NCBI GenBank assembly: GCA_018105865.1
Contig: JACLAT010000047.1
Location: 523,001 to 587,000 of the forward strand
DNA: 64,000 bases
From: Metaphire vulgaris
Lineage: Eukaryota > Annelida > Clitellata > Crassiclitellata > Megascolecidae
Direction: 5' to 3'
The notes under the pieces were generated by a model. That model made no database searches. It was not told the origin of the DNA and saw only the letters and a list, made by a program, of their open reading frames with translations. Each line of letters begins with the position of its first letter. Position 1 is the stretch's first letter. This document shows, one piece after another, positions 34,612 to 44,296 of this stretch. Made by a program: the position numbers and the translations under genes.

Positions 34612-35454
34612 CATGACACTGTTTGTTGCCAGTTATCAGGGTCCGCGGATAATCCGCGTCCACCGGTTATTTGATACTTTGGTCTGCCGAGGTCCACGGA
34701 TCCATTAAATCCTTGCGGATCTGAATCCGCCTGCGGATCTATCCGCGATCCGCACATCCCTGTGGTTACAAGCGGTTCAGGACAGGGCGATCACTATTCA
34801 TACTGACCAATCACGCCGAACACTATTTTTAGTTCTACGCCGGGAGAAACCAGGTTGCGTGTTGAAATTGAAAAGCCGGGAAAGAGGTCAAACACGATGT
34901 GTGACGAGGAGGAGGGGGGTGTCCCACAAATGTGACGTCACGCATCATAAAAAATAACTCATGTTTTTAATACAAATTCATTAAATATCTATGTTCTTTA
35001 AGATTTTGACTGACAACAGTTATTCTAAGATTTGTAAACTCTCGAAGATTTTAAACGCTTGTGACGTCGTGTGATGAAAGGGGAGGGGTCAAAAATGGTG
35101 TCAAAGTCGCGTCACGTCATTTATGGACGGCCCCTAAGCAGTATAAGGGTAACAATTGGTCCAATTTGGGATGAACCTGAATTTTGGAGAGGACCGAGCG
35201 GAGCCTCCTCTCCACTAAACAATACTTTAGGACCTTACACTTTACCTTACATTAATTAAATTAATAGATTTAAAAAATAGACGAGAATCATGTGTAGTTA
35301 TTCCATAGGTTATATTAACACAAGCAAGTAACAAAATATAAGATAGTCGCTAATTTCGAACTCAAAAGGAACATATCAGTTAGTAATACCTGAATAATAG
35401 TAGCTACATCAAACTGTAAATACTTAATAAACAATTTCATTTGTAAGAGATTAG
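34322..35454. other. No gene; simple repeats and a lone MITE end
   Basis: A (GT)n run lies at 34577-34610. A block rich in GCGGATC (34640-34760) has CAGGG at both ends. A stretch at 34910-35125 is bounded on the right by GTCATTTATGGACGGCCCC, an end of the 14786 MITE family. No coding motif. Confidence 0.5.
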
Positions 35455-35761
35455 CAGAGGCGTCATTTGAGGGGGGCTGGGGGTGCCGTGGCCCCCCCCA
35501 AGGAAATGAAAATATTAATTTACAATGTATTAATGTGCAAAAAAACAAAAACAGGGACGTCATTTGCGTTTGGGGGGCAAAAAAATTCAGTATAGGAGTG
35601 CTTGATGTCAAGAAAAGAAAAAAAAGGTCGTCAACTTTTTGGGAAACTCGTCAAGTCGAAAAATGTTTCTTGGAAAAAAATTTTTTTTTAATATTAAAAA
35701 GAAAAATTTTAAAAAATTTCTGCCCCCCCCCCCCCAAGAAAAGTGTGAAATGACGCCACTG
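35455..35761. mobile_element. hAT-type MITE, family 5 (CAGWGGCGTCATTT)
   Basis: Ends CAGAGGCGTCATTTGAGGGG and, inverted, CAGTGGCGTCATTTC. Perfect 8-bp duplication GAGATTAG (35447-35454 and 35762-35769). An extra internal end-like phrase CAGGGACGTCATTTGCG at 35551 suggests a nested or duplicated end. Confidence 0.92.
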
Positions 35762-35769
35762 GAGATTAG

Positions 35770-36278
35770 TACAATGTTTGTTTTTAATCTTGAGACGATG
35801 AGTTCTATTATTAAAGAAATATGTCAAAATCAAAGAAAAGAAATCCAAGAGGGCATAGGAGCAATGACAAGGCAGGAATGGCAAAGGATAAAAGCAGTCA
35901 ACAGAATCCTCTCCGAGAACAGTCATTAATTCCATCAGTCTGTTCAGTTAAACTCATCAGCTTTTAAGCAATTGGATTTAACAGTGCCTAATAATGCCGT
36001 TAACTTCAATACAGTCTGTAGTATAAAGGCTACGACGAAGAGAAGAAGTAATGCTAAGAACTGAACTGGGAACTAGCCACGGCACTGGGCTTTGGGCTAA
36101 ACGTATTTACCAAAAAGGTCCTACCGCAGACCTGCACAGCTCCCTATTTATGCCTTTGTTGAAATCAGCCTAAAGAAAATGTCCAACTGTCATATTTGCT
36201 AAGTTAAGAAACATAACCGCAATAAGAAAGGGCAGTAACAGACAGCATCGAAAATGGCAATAGTTATTTCTAACCAGC
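35770..36278. other. No recognisable feature
   Basis: Sequence downstream (3') of the minus-strand MULE gene. It may include its 3' untranslated region. Confidence 0.4.
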
Positions 36279-39200
36279 TTAGTAACTATGTTCGAAATCG
36301 ACAATTTGACCAGTGCACACGTCATAGTCATGGTCTGTATCTCGCCTGTCTTGAGATATTACTTCAATAGTTCCTTCAAGAGACTCCAAAAGAAAGGTTT
36401 TTTCCATTTTGCTAGGCTTACTCAGGTTCAAATCAGGCTTCCTCTTCTTCAGTTTACTTCTAGTGGACATGAATTGGCGTTGCTGAGTCGCAAATTTATT
36501 TGCCGGTTCACGTTGCGATGCCTGGGAGACAGAAGGCAATTGTGGCCTTGCTTTCAAAGCTGAACATAAGGCTCGGACCCTGCGAAGCTCTTGGCAGATG
36601 GTCGGTACAATTTCAGGATTCAGGAGCAGTTCGGATCTGATGCTGTGCATGTGTTCGTCTACTAATGACAAAGATGTTTCATGTTGCTGCTTATTGGTAA
36701 TCCCAAGAATGGCTGCTGTCTCACTTTGAATAGGCATAGGATCTTCGGAACTGGCTATAGACTCTTCGGTATTGTAGTGCGGAGCAACTTCATAACCGCT
36801 TAAATCACATTGGGTTGTGACTTGCGAGTCCTCCACCGCCTCCACGTCTGTGCAGCCGTCTGTTATACTTGCTATATGAGAAATCTCCGGTGTTGCAGCC
36901 CGCATTACAAGATGAACATGCTTGCATATGGTGTTTCGCAACCCCGAATCGAGGCAGCTGCACGAAAAGTAATGAACGCAGATATTACAATCACTGCAGT
37001 GTATGGGACACAGACGTTCACTATGTGGCAAGAGGTCCTTTGCTTCTACACGGTACCCAGAGCTGTAGGCGTTTGCACCTACACTATACACCCTGTTTGG
37101 AATGACAGTGAACCAAACCATTGTCCAAACATGTGCTGCGTCTATGTCTTGTCCGAATGCCACTCACGTGCCTTGTCCACTTGCCTTTGTGTAGTTTCAA
37201 AATTCGGTCGTACATTTTCCGACGCATGAGCTTAGTTAGGGCAAACAAGCTCTTGTCCATCCTCTTGACTCTACGTCCCTGCATGTGCACATGCTTGATG
37301 ACACGGTGAAGTGCCTCAAGATGCATGTTGTGGTTTACGTGCAGACCAAGTCGCCTGCTGAATGACCATAATTCAACTCTGTCCGCATACTCATTTTCAA
37401 AGTACACTGCAAAGTCTATGGTTTTCGCATCGCTTTTGGCTGTTGCGAGGAAGAGTTTCAATTTATTATCAAACTCATGCCTGTCTGGTATTTCCATAAG
37501 TGCACGTATTGTTTTGTATATAGTTGTTTTTAGTTGTTTGTCGCCTCGGATCTTTGGTAAATTTTTCCTCCAAGCGCGATCTACGTGCCAAGTGCACAAC
37601 AGTCTGTGTGCTGGTTGTCCCATGACTTTGCACCATGCTTTGTAATAGACTTCCGTGTCATCTGTCATTAAAATTACGTCGGCCATAGTCTGCAAAAGAC
37701 GTTCAGTGATTGACATATAAAGTTATAAAGTAATCAGCAGAATGAATCAAAAACCTTGATTGCCATGATGGACTACAGAACGTAACTATATGTTATAACT
37801 CCACTAGTAAAAACTGCTGAGGTGCGGTGTTAGGGTCATAGTTTCTCAGACGACAGTTGTCGTCAGTAATTATTTTTGTAGTTTTCCAATAGACACCTCC
37901 AGGAGGGTGAGGGATAGTTGGGCAATGAAAAGTGTGTGGCATTTCTAGCTTCTCTAAGCCTTTCCAAACCATTCTTATTGTAAGTGTAACAACGAGGTCT
38001 AGAGTTATATTAAAACATTGTTAATTAGTTTGCTAGAGATACTATACCTGACCCAACGCTTCGCGACATTTCTCAAGGAACACAGTCATTGCTGTTTCAT
38101 CAACTCGGTTAGAGTAACAGAATGCCTCCGGAAACCCTTCACCGTGTTCGTCAATAACCAGTAAGGTTGTTAATTGGAAGTCGTAGGCGTTGGTGCCATG
38201 TGTCGAATCAAGAGCAACCTCTTTCCCGCGCCCGCCAAATTGCCGTAATCCAGCGACCTGAGCTGCACTCATGATCACAAGCATGAAATCATTCGCGTGT
38301 AAACGTCTGTCTCCTGTTTCGCCTTGGAATTTAGAATAACGGACAATGCTTGCGTTTCCGCTAGCTCGATCACGCACAATCCATGCTGCCACGCTGTCAG
38401 CATCATTGTTGTGTTGGATATCACCTGTGCATGCATACATCTAGGCATAAATATGTTTTCAAAACAAGAGGCGTTTCTATGACTGAATAAAAATATGTTT
38501 TTGCCATAACAGCTAAGCTACCAATCAAACAATGCAAAACTGATTGAAAATTGCGAAAAGACAAATTATGAAACAATTATCATTGTACCGATCACAGACA
38601 GGGTTATCTTGGTATGACACCTTTAGTTTTGTCTCATATATATTTACAACAAGAATTAATACAATACTTTAAAACACCATCGTACAACATATTTCTACCT
38701 TTGTTGATGTTGAAATCACGCATAATGTTTTTCAGGTCACTCTTGGTTAGAAAGTGAAGGCTGGTCAACTTGGTGTCCTTTGATTGAACCTGATCAATGA
38801 CATCATCCATAGGAAGTCCAGCAGCCAACATGTCAGCGATCTGCAAGCGGTGTCTACGTGGTAACGGCAAATGGGCAAAGTCACATTGATGCCCTTTATG
38901 GTCAGACCTGTACGTTACCGTCACTTGTCCTACAATATCATCAGTATAAATGACTGGCACAAAGTGACCATAGATGAAGAGTAATCCGTTGTAGACATGT
39001 CAATTAAGGAGGAAACTTAAAGGTCTGCTAAGCAAGTTTACTTAATTTGAAGACAGGGACGATCAAGGATTGCTTGGATCGACAACATCGTGAAGTGGAC
39101 TGGACTTTCTGGCTTACACCTAATCCGCGCCACACATGATATGTAACGCTGGAAAACACTTATCCATTCTTCGAGCAAACCGTAGTCAAGCGATGATTGC

Positions 39201-40796
39201 GTATTGACTTAACATAACCAAGCGACAACTTCAGGCAGATATACAAACTATGAAATGCATCAGTGCCTAACAAACACAGCACTTGCTGCTTTTATTTACT
39301 ATGCATTAATTGTCAACATATCTTCACTGATTCTATTAAAGCTTAGCTTATTAGAGAAATGAACAGCTCACCTTCAGTTGATATGAGCATTTTCATAAAT
39401 GTCGGACATTTATAACCAATCTTGTTCGACCCCTGAACTTTCAAGTGGCGTACTGCCCGACCGCGTGATTTGTACCTTCCACTGCGATGGCATGCCAAAT
39501 ACCTTCGAATACATCCATCACTTCTAACACAGTCTTTGCTTTGTTTAACAAATCGAGAACATGTTTCCTCTTCTTCCTTTGATTTCCATTCCATAAAGTC
39601 TGTAGCACAATCAACATTGCAGCAATGGAACTCAATGTTTGACCTAATATCTAACGCACATGTCAACAATCATTTATGTCAAAGGACAGCCCTTTAATAG
39701 ACCTTTCAAGTCCGTGTCCTGGTAGAATTTATAAAGGAAGTCAACTGTCCTTTATTGAGGCTTCAGTATAACAATCGCATATGGCGCTTTGGCGAGTTAA
39801 CGTCTCGATGCCCGGTTTAGCAACTTGTTGCAAAACCTTAAGAGGCAACTAAAGCTTTTACATTTTTCTATACTCGAAAGTAACCCATTTGTAATACATA
39901 TTCTCTTCAAGTAGTCCCTTGAGTGAAATTGGTAACAGTCAATTTATATATTACCAATTGAACACTGACAGGTCCATCTGCAAAGTGCTTGAGAACAACA
40001 AATTCCATTTGATTTGTGTTTAGCAAAAACTGATAACAACTTAAGGAAATCGATAACACCAATTTTTTAAGGAACTACGAAACTTGCTACAGTTGTTTTG
40101 TTTACCGGCGACAGAGGCAAATGTCTTCACCGTAACATTGGCTGGTTCTGCCAAGAGATGGTGTTGGTCACCTACAGTGTACAAATGGCAGCATAGTTAG
40201 CATTTAAAAAGTGCATGCGACAACATCACTTATAAACCTTTTTGACTACCTGAATATGTAGCAGATTATGAATAATTAGGTTGGCCATGATAAAAAATTT
40301 ACTGCTTATATTATAAGTAATAAATCCTCTTCTTTTGCTTTCGCTAACCCAAACGTAATACTACTTTGTAAATGTACAACCATATTTGTAACCAACCTTC
40401 AGTGTTGGCTGGTAATGGCGCAGACGGGTTAACGGACAGAATGGCAGTAGGTAGGAGCTGCTCTGCTGCACTAGGATTATCAGTGATTTCTGCATCGCGG
40501 TGCTCTGCTGCACTAGGATTATCAGTGATTTCCGCGTCGCGGTGTTTGTCACGCATGTGTCTGTCAACACTTTTCTTCTTCGTGAAAGATCGCGAGCACA
40601 CACTGCATGAAAAAGACAGATCCGATTCGGCGACTTTACGACCTCGCCGCTTTACGCCTTGAAGACTACATTCTCCATGAATGTTTCTCACGTGTCTACG
40701 CAAACTACAATTGTTTACAAAAACTTTGGTACACAAATTACAAGCGAATTTGGCTTTAATTCCTTCCCTCATATCGGCCATTTTGCATGTCAACAC
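36279..40796 (-). CDS. Mutator-like (MULE) transposase gene with C2H2 and SWIM fingers
   Basis: Five exons are inferred on the minus strand: about 40796-40397, 39645-39372, 38952-38699, 38440-38048 and 37689-36279. Donors include AAG|GTGAGC, AAAG|GTAGAA and CAG|GTATAG; acceptors include TTTTGCAG|ACTATGG and TGCCTAG|ATG. Exon 1 has two C2H2 fingers (CNLCTKVFVNNCSLRRHVRN and CSVCSRSFTKKKSVDRHMRD). Exon 4 has LDSTHGTNAYDFQLTTLLVI, the first Asp of the DDE core. Exon 5 has VILMTDDTEVYYKAW and LLCTWHVDRAW, the second Asp and C-x2-H block. The C-terminus has a SWIM finger (CSCLDSGLRNTICKHVH). One frameshift between about 37100 and 37163 splits exon 5, so it is a decayed copy, a recent break or a sequencing error. 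Domesticated versions act as DNA-binding proteins; I cannot tell which applies. Confidence 0.82.
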
Positions 40797-40843
40797 AGAT
40801 CTATAATTAGTCCGGGTAGAACTAAATATAGTGTTCGACGTGA

Positions 40844-41107
40844 TTGGTCAGTATGAATTGTGATCGCCTTGTCCTGAACCGCTTGTCTGTGGTTAAACGC
40901 AGGGAAAATTTGGCATGGAATTTGGAATTTCCTTGCGAAAATCATCGCGTATTTTCCAAGGATACGGCTTTGATATCTATCGAAATATTACACGCCCTAG
41001 CTATTCCTTTTAAAGACGAAAAGGACATTGAAGATCTGTACAGCTCAACAACAGGAGGTGCTATATTTGTAATTTTGAATGCAGATTGCATATACGGTGT
41101 ACAGTAA
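40844..41107 (+). other. Open frame with a partial second copy at 43110-43190; coding uncertain
   Basis: The frame includes WNLEFPCENHRVFSKDTALI and DEKDIEDLYSSTTGGAIFVI. The last third is matched at 43110-43190, where the translation EDLYSSYTTEGVIFEM is recognisable although the flanks differ. The conservation pattern (phrases kept, ends variable) suggests a duplicated coding exon or a repeat. No known family recognised. Confidence 0.4.
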
Positions 41108-41348
41108 TGTGAGCGAACATTGCGTTCAACGGAAGGATCAGTTAAAGCTAGTTAGTATCTCTTATACTGGTGCCTCGTCCATTTAAGAAAATACGCTTAA
41201 TAGCGAACATAATTATAATTAGTGCAATGTAATTTCTCCCAAATTCTTTTAGCACTCGTTGTTTGATTTCTAAGAATTAGAATTATCGTCAGCTCATTTT
41301 CTCGTCAAAATTCTTTGTTCTCCTGGCCTGTATTTCTGTGACTAACGC

Positions 41349-42593
41349 GGTGCTAGGTCAATTCGGACCCGGCGATATCGGACCGGACAATAGGGGCCGG
41401 CGAATTCGGATTAAGCAAATTGGGACCGGCGAATTCGGACCGAAAGACCGGTTAATAGGGGCCGGCGAATTGGGCCTGACTTAGCTTGCGCCTATATGGA
41501 TTTAACTTCATATCAATAACACAGATAATGACAGATTTGCTTTTATTGTTGTCCTCAGCTACTTTCTCGTGCTTTTATATGTTAAAATAGTTATTCTGCG
41601 TTTTGAAAAGTGCTTTTATCTCTTAAAAAGTTTGTATAGGCCTACTGTACGTCTTAAAAGTACTTTTATATTTTAAGGGGGGAAGGTTCTAACCACAACA
41701 GAAAAAGAAAGAGACTTGGGGATAATCATCCATAGAAGTATGAATCCATCTCACCAATGCATGGAGGCAGCAAAAAAGGGAAACCAAATGTTGGGAATGG
41801 TGAAAAGGACAATTGTGAGTCGTGACAAAGAGATAATCATTAAACTTTATAAGTCATTAGTAAGGCCTCACCTAGAATACTGTGTTCAAGCTTGGAATCC
41901 ATTCTTGAAAAAAGATATAGAACTTTTAGAAAAAGTGCAAAGACGAGCAACGAAGATGGTCAATGGGTGCCATAATTTAAGCTACGAAAAAAGACTTCAA
42001 TATTGTGGACTGACAACATTAGAAAGGAGAAGAGAGAGGGGGGATTTGATAGAAACATACAAAATAATGACTGGGAAAGTAGATGTGCCATATGATCGAT
42101 TCTTTACATTGGCACACTATAGCAGCACAAGAGGCCACAAGTGCAAATTATTTAAGCAGAGGGTTGGTCCAAGAAAGAAAACTTTTTTTAGTGTAAGGGT
42201 TGTGGACAAATGGAACAGTTTGGACGAGGTGGGAGTAACAGTTGAAACAGTAAACGGATTCAAAGGCTATCTAGATAAACTAGGTTATTGAATGCGGATG
42301 GTTGCATCAGTGGTTTTCACACAGGCTTACTTAGCCTCCTAAACCACTTAAAATCACATTATTATTATTATAAAAAGTTATACGCTTTCATAAGTGATTT
42401 GATAATTTTAATTTTTTATAACTTTTACAATAGGTCATTTATTTATTTACAAAAAATTCCGGTTTCTGATTTGACCTACCACCGGTCATTATTACATTCG
42501 TCTCACAGCACCGATGCGCCGAATTCGCCGGTCCGAATTCGCCGGCCCCTTTTGTCCGGTCCGATATCGCCGGGACCGAATTCGCCGGACACC
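41349..42593. mobile_element. Inverted-repeat element with GGCGAATTCGG tracts, nested LINE
   Basis: The left end (GGTGCTAGGTCAATTCGG, then CCCGGCGATATCGGACCGGA) and the right end, inverted (GGTGTCCGGCGAATTCGG, then the same CCCGGCGATATCGGACCGGA), extend over about 90 to 110 bases. They are made of tandem GACCGGCGAATTCGG-like units. The duplication GACTAACGC (9 bases) flanks it at 41340-41348 and 42594-42602. It contains a LINE copy (about 41640-42372), so the original element was about 0.5 kb. No transposase. Superfamily unknown; 9-bp duplications would fit a Mutator-like mobiliser. Confidence 0.88.
41640..42372 (+). pseudogene. CR1-like LINE 3' end, best-preserved copy
   Basis: A 191-codon frame at 41716-42291 covers the C-terminal part of the reverse-transcriptase protein: SMNPSHQCMEAAKKGNQMLG, SLVRPHLEYCVQAWNPFLKK, VQRRATKMVNGCHNLSYEKR, STRGHKCKLFKQRVG, FFSVRVVDKWNSLDEVGV and a natural end LDKLGY-stop. 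The 3' untranslated part ends CACTTAAAATCACATTATTA. Only the 3' fifth of a full LINE is present, as expected from incomplete reverse transcription. It is the youngest-looking member of the family that includes 780-1830 and 16376-16675. Confidence 0.93.
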
Positions 42594-42601
42594 GACTAAC
42601 G

Positions 42602-42909
42602 CAGTGGTGTAGCTAGGATTTCCGGAAGGGAGATTTTGGTTTTTGGTTTTTACCGTGACCCACTTTGAAAAATTCTTGACAAGCAAAAAAACCTTATCGC
42701 CTCTAGTTTTTTACGTGACAAGCAAAAAGCGTGACAAGCAAAAATGTCCTCGCCTCTTACTTAAACCGTTGAAGTCTAGGGCCAAGGGGAGTGCGTTGAC
42801 CCCGAAAGTCGCGTCAAAAAATTAAAAATGTATGGGAACTCATTAAAATATTTTGTTTTCGTCAGCCATGGTGGTTTAACACCCAAAACCCTTCTTGATT
42901 ACGCCACTG
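42602..42909. mobile_element. hAT-type MITE, family 6 (CAGTGGYGTA)
   Basis: Ends CAGTGGTGTAGCTAGGATTT and, inverted, CAGTGGCGTAATCAAG. Flanking 8-mers GACTAACG (42594-42601) and GACCAACG (42910-42917) match at 7 of 8. The element at 41349-42593 inserted exactly at its left border. Confidence 0.85.
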
Positions 42910-42917
42910 GACCAACG

Positions 42918-43388
42918 GATTGGTCCAGCCTTTGTGCGACTGTTTGTCATGTAATTATCATAGTGGCTATTCTGGTTATTGCGTTGCAAATAAAAGCACA
43001 GCGAAACTTGATATTCTTCGCACCGCTCTGATTTTTTTCCGTGCTGGTGCACATTTGATTAAGAAATAGAATCGCCAGCCGCCTAGATTTTGACTCCGAC
43101 ATACTCGTTTGAAGACGAAAAGTAAAGAAGATCGAAGATCTGTACAGTTCGTACACAACAGAAGGTGTTATATTTGAAATGATCCAGCAAAAGCATGACG
43201 TCCTTTGTCATTAATGCCGTTGCTGAATCCTATGAGCGTGTTGATATTTCCATTTTGATATTTCAATTTCGATTTTTGCGTTTTCGATCTGTCATTCTCG
43301 CGGCGAATATACAATTTGTGACAATCTTGTTAATTTTTTTAAAGTGTTTAACAACAAATCCGGTTGCTCCGCCCACTGGTGGGCAGAA
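42918..43388. other. No gene supported; repeat of the 41011-41075 segment
   Basis: 43110-43190 repeats part of the 40844-41107 frame. Otherwise unassigned. Confidence 0.45.
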
Positions 43389-43420
43389 GCCATTGACGTC
43401 TATTAATAGACGCCAATGGC
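43389..43420. repeat. 32-bp near-perfect palindrome
   Basis: The left arm GCCATTGACGTCTATT pairs with the right arm AATAGACGCCAATGGC with one mismatch per arm and no spacer. Confidence 0.93.
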
Positions 43421-43435
43421 AGAAGCAGATTTCTT

Positions 43436-43470
43436 GCTCACCAGCATAGATACCGGCTATGCTGGTGGGC
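43436..43470. repeat. Stem-loop, 14-bp stem
   Basis: GCTCACCAGCATAG (43436-43449) pairs with CTATGCTGGTGGGC (43457-43470) except for one mismatch, with a 7-base loop. It lies 15 bases after the palindrome. Confidence 0.88.
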
Positions 43471-44048
43471 ATAGAGAGGGTTCTGGATACTGAAATAGCG
43501 GTTAACTGAAAATAACGAATCAGTTGACTGTAACTGTACAGTGTAGGCCTATCTGAATAATGGAACTGTATCTGAAAAATGTTTAATTAAATATAACTGT
43601 ATTATACTGAAATTGAATAAGTTGAATAAAAAAATTAACGTACAAATTTAATGACTTAAACAGGTAAACAAACATGCACAGCCTATCCGGGAATCCCCTT
43701 GCCAGTGCTGTTTACATGTATGCCATCTTTTAACATAACCATTAACCAGTATCGCAGCTAAAGTTATGTTTGCTAAATACCATAGTCCTGACAGAACGTC
43801 AATTGTCATTCAACTAAAAATTTGTCCTGCCGTAAAAATGATATATTGCAATTTTGTCTTATTCGCCGAGCATCATTTTCTCGCTCCTTTTAAAAACAAA
43901 TCCAAAAATAATTAAAATAATTACGGCATAATTTTCACTGAGATGATTTATTACTATGTCAGGACTAAAATGAGTTTATTTTTTTTAATTGATGATTATT
44001 TACTAGTGTTTTATCATTTGCGCAAGGAGACGCGTTTTAACCGGACAT

Positions 44049-44093
<45 letters not shown>

Positions 44094-44116
44094 GCTGTGC
44101 TAATAAACACATATAG
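43471..44116. other. Upstream region of the ankyrin-cGLR gene; (TA)n array
   Basis: AT-rich, with a (TA)n run at 44050-44091 and a TAGGCCTA near 43543. A promoter would be expected here, but I cannot single out a start site. Confidence 0.45.
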
Positions 44117-44257
44117 TCTATATTTGAAAATCTAGAGATTATTGGACAGAACTTATTTTGCAACAGAGCAGTTGAAAACGATGTCACTGAAGCAGTCAAA
44201 ACCTATCTGACTCCAGAAGAATCCAATTTCGAAGTTATATATTGTCGGGCAGAGAAC
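44117..44257 (+). other. In-frame open segment just upstream of the ankyrin-cGLR start
   Basis: These 47 codons are in the same frame as the ORF starting at 44297. They read coding-like, with LFCNRAVENDVTEAVKTYLT and a charged, helix-prone composition. A TAG at 44258-44260 separates them from the main frame. They could be a lost N-terminal extension, an exon joined by splicing around the TAG, or chance. Confidence 0.4.
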
Positions 44258-44296
44258 TAGGTTCTTACTGATCATCAAGAACATAATTCTGAGCAA

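Noticed and set aside
34638..34762. hAT MITE with CAGGG ends and GCGGATC repeats
   Set aside because: The 8-mers on either side (CCAGTTAT and TGGTTACA) do not match, so the ends are unproven.
35535..35935. Three overlapping Lys-rich ORFs
   Set aside because: They start in or cross the hAT MITE at 35455-35761 and reflect poly-A and poly-C tracts.
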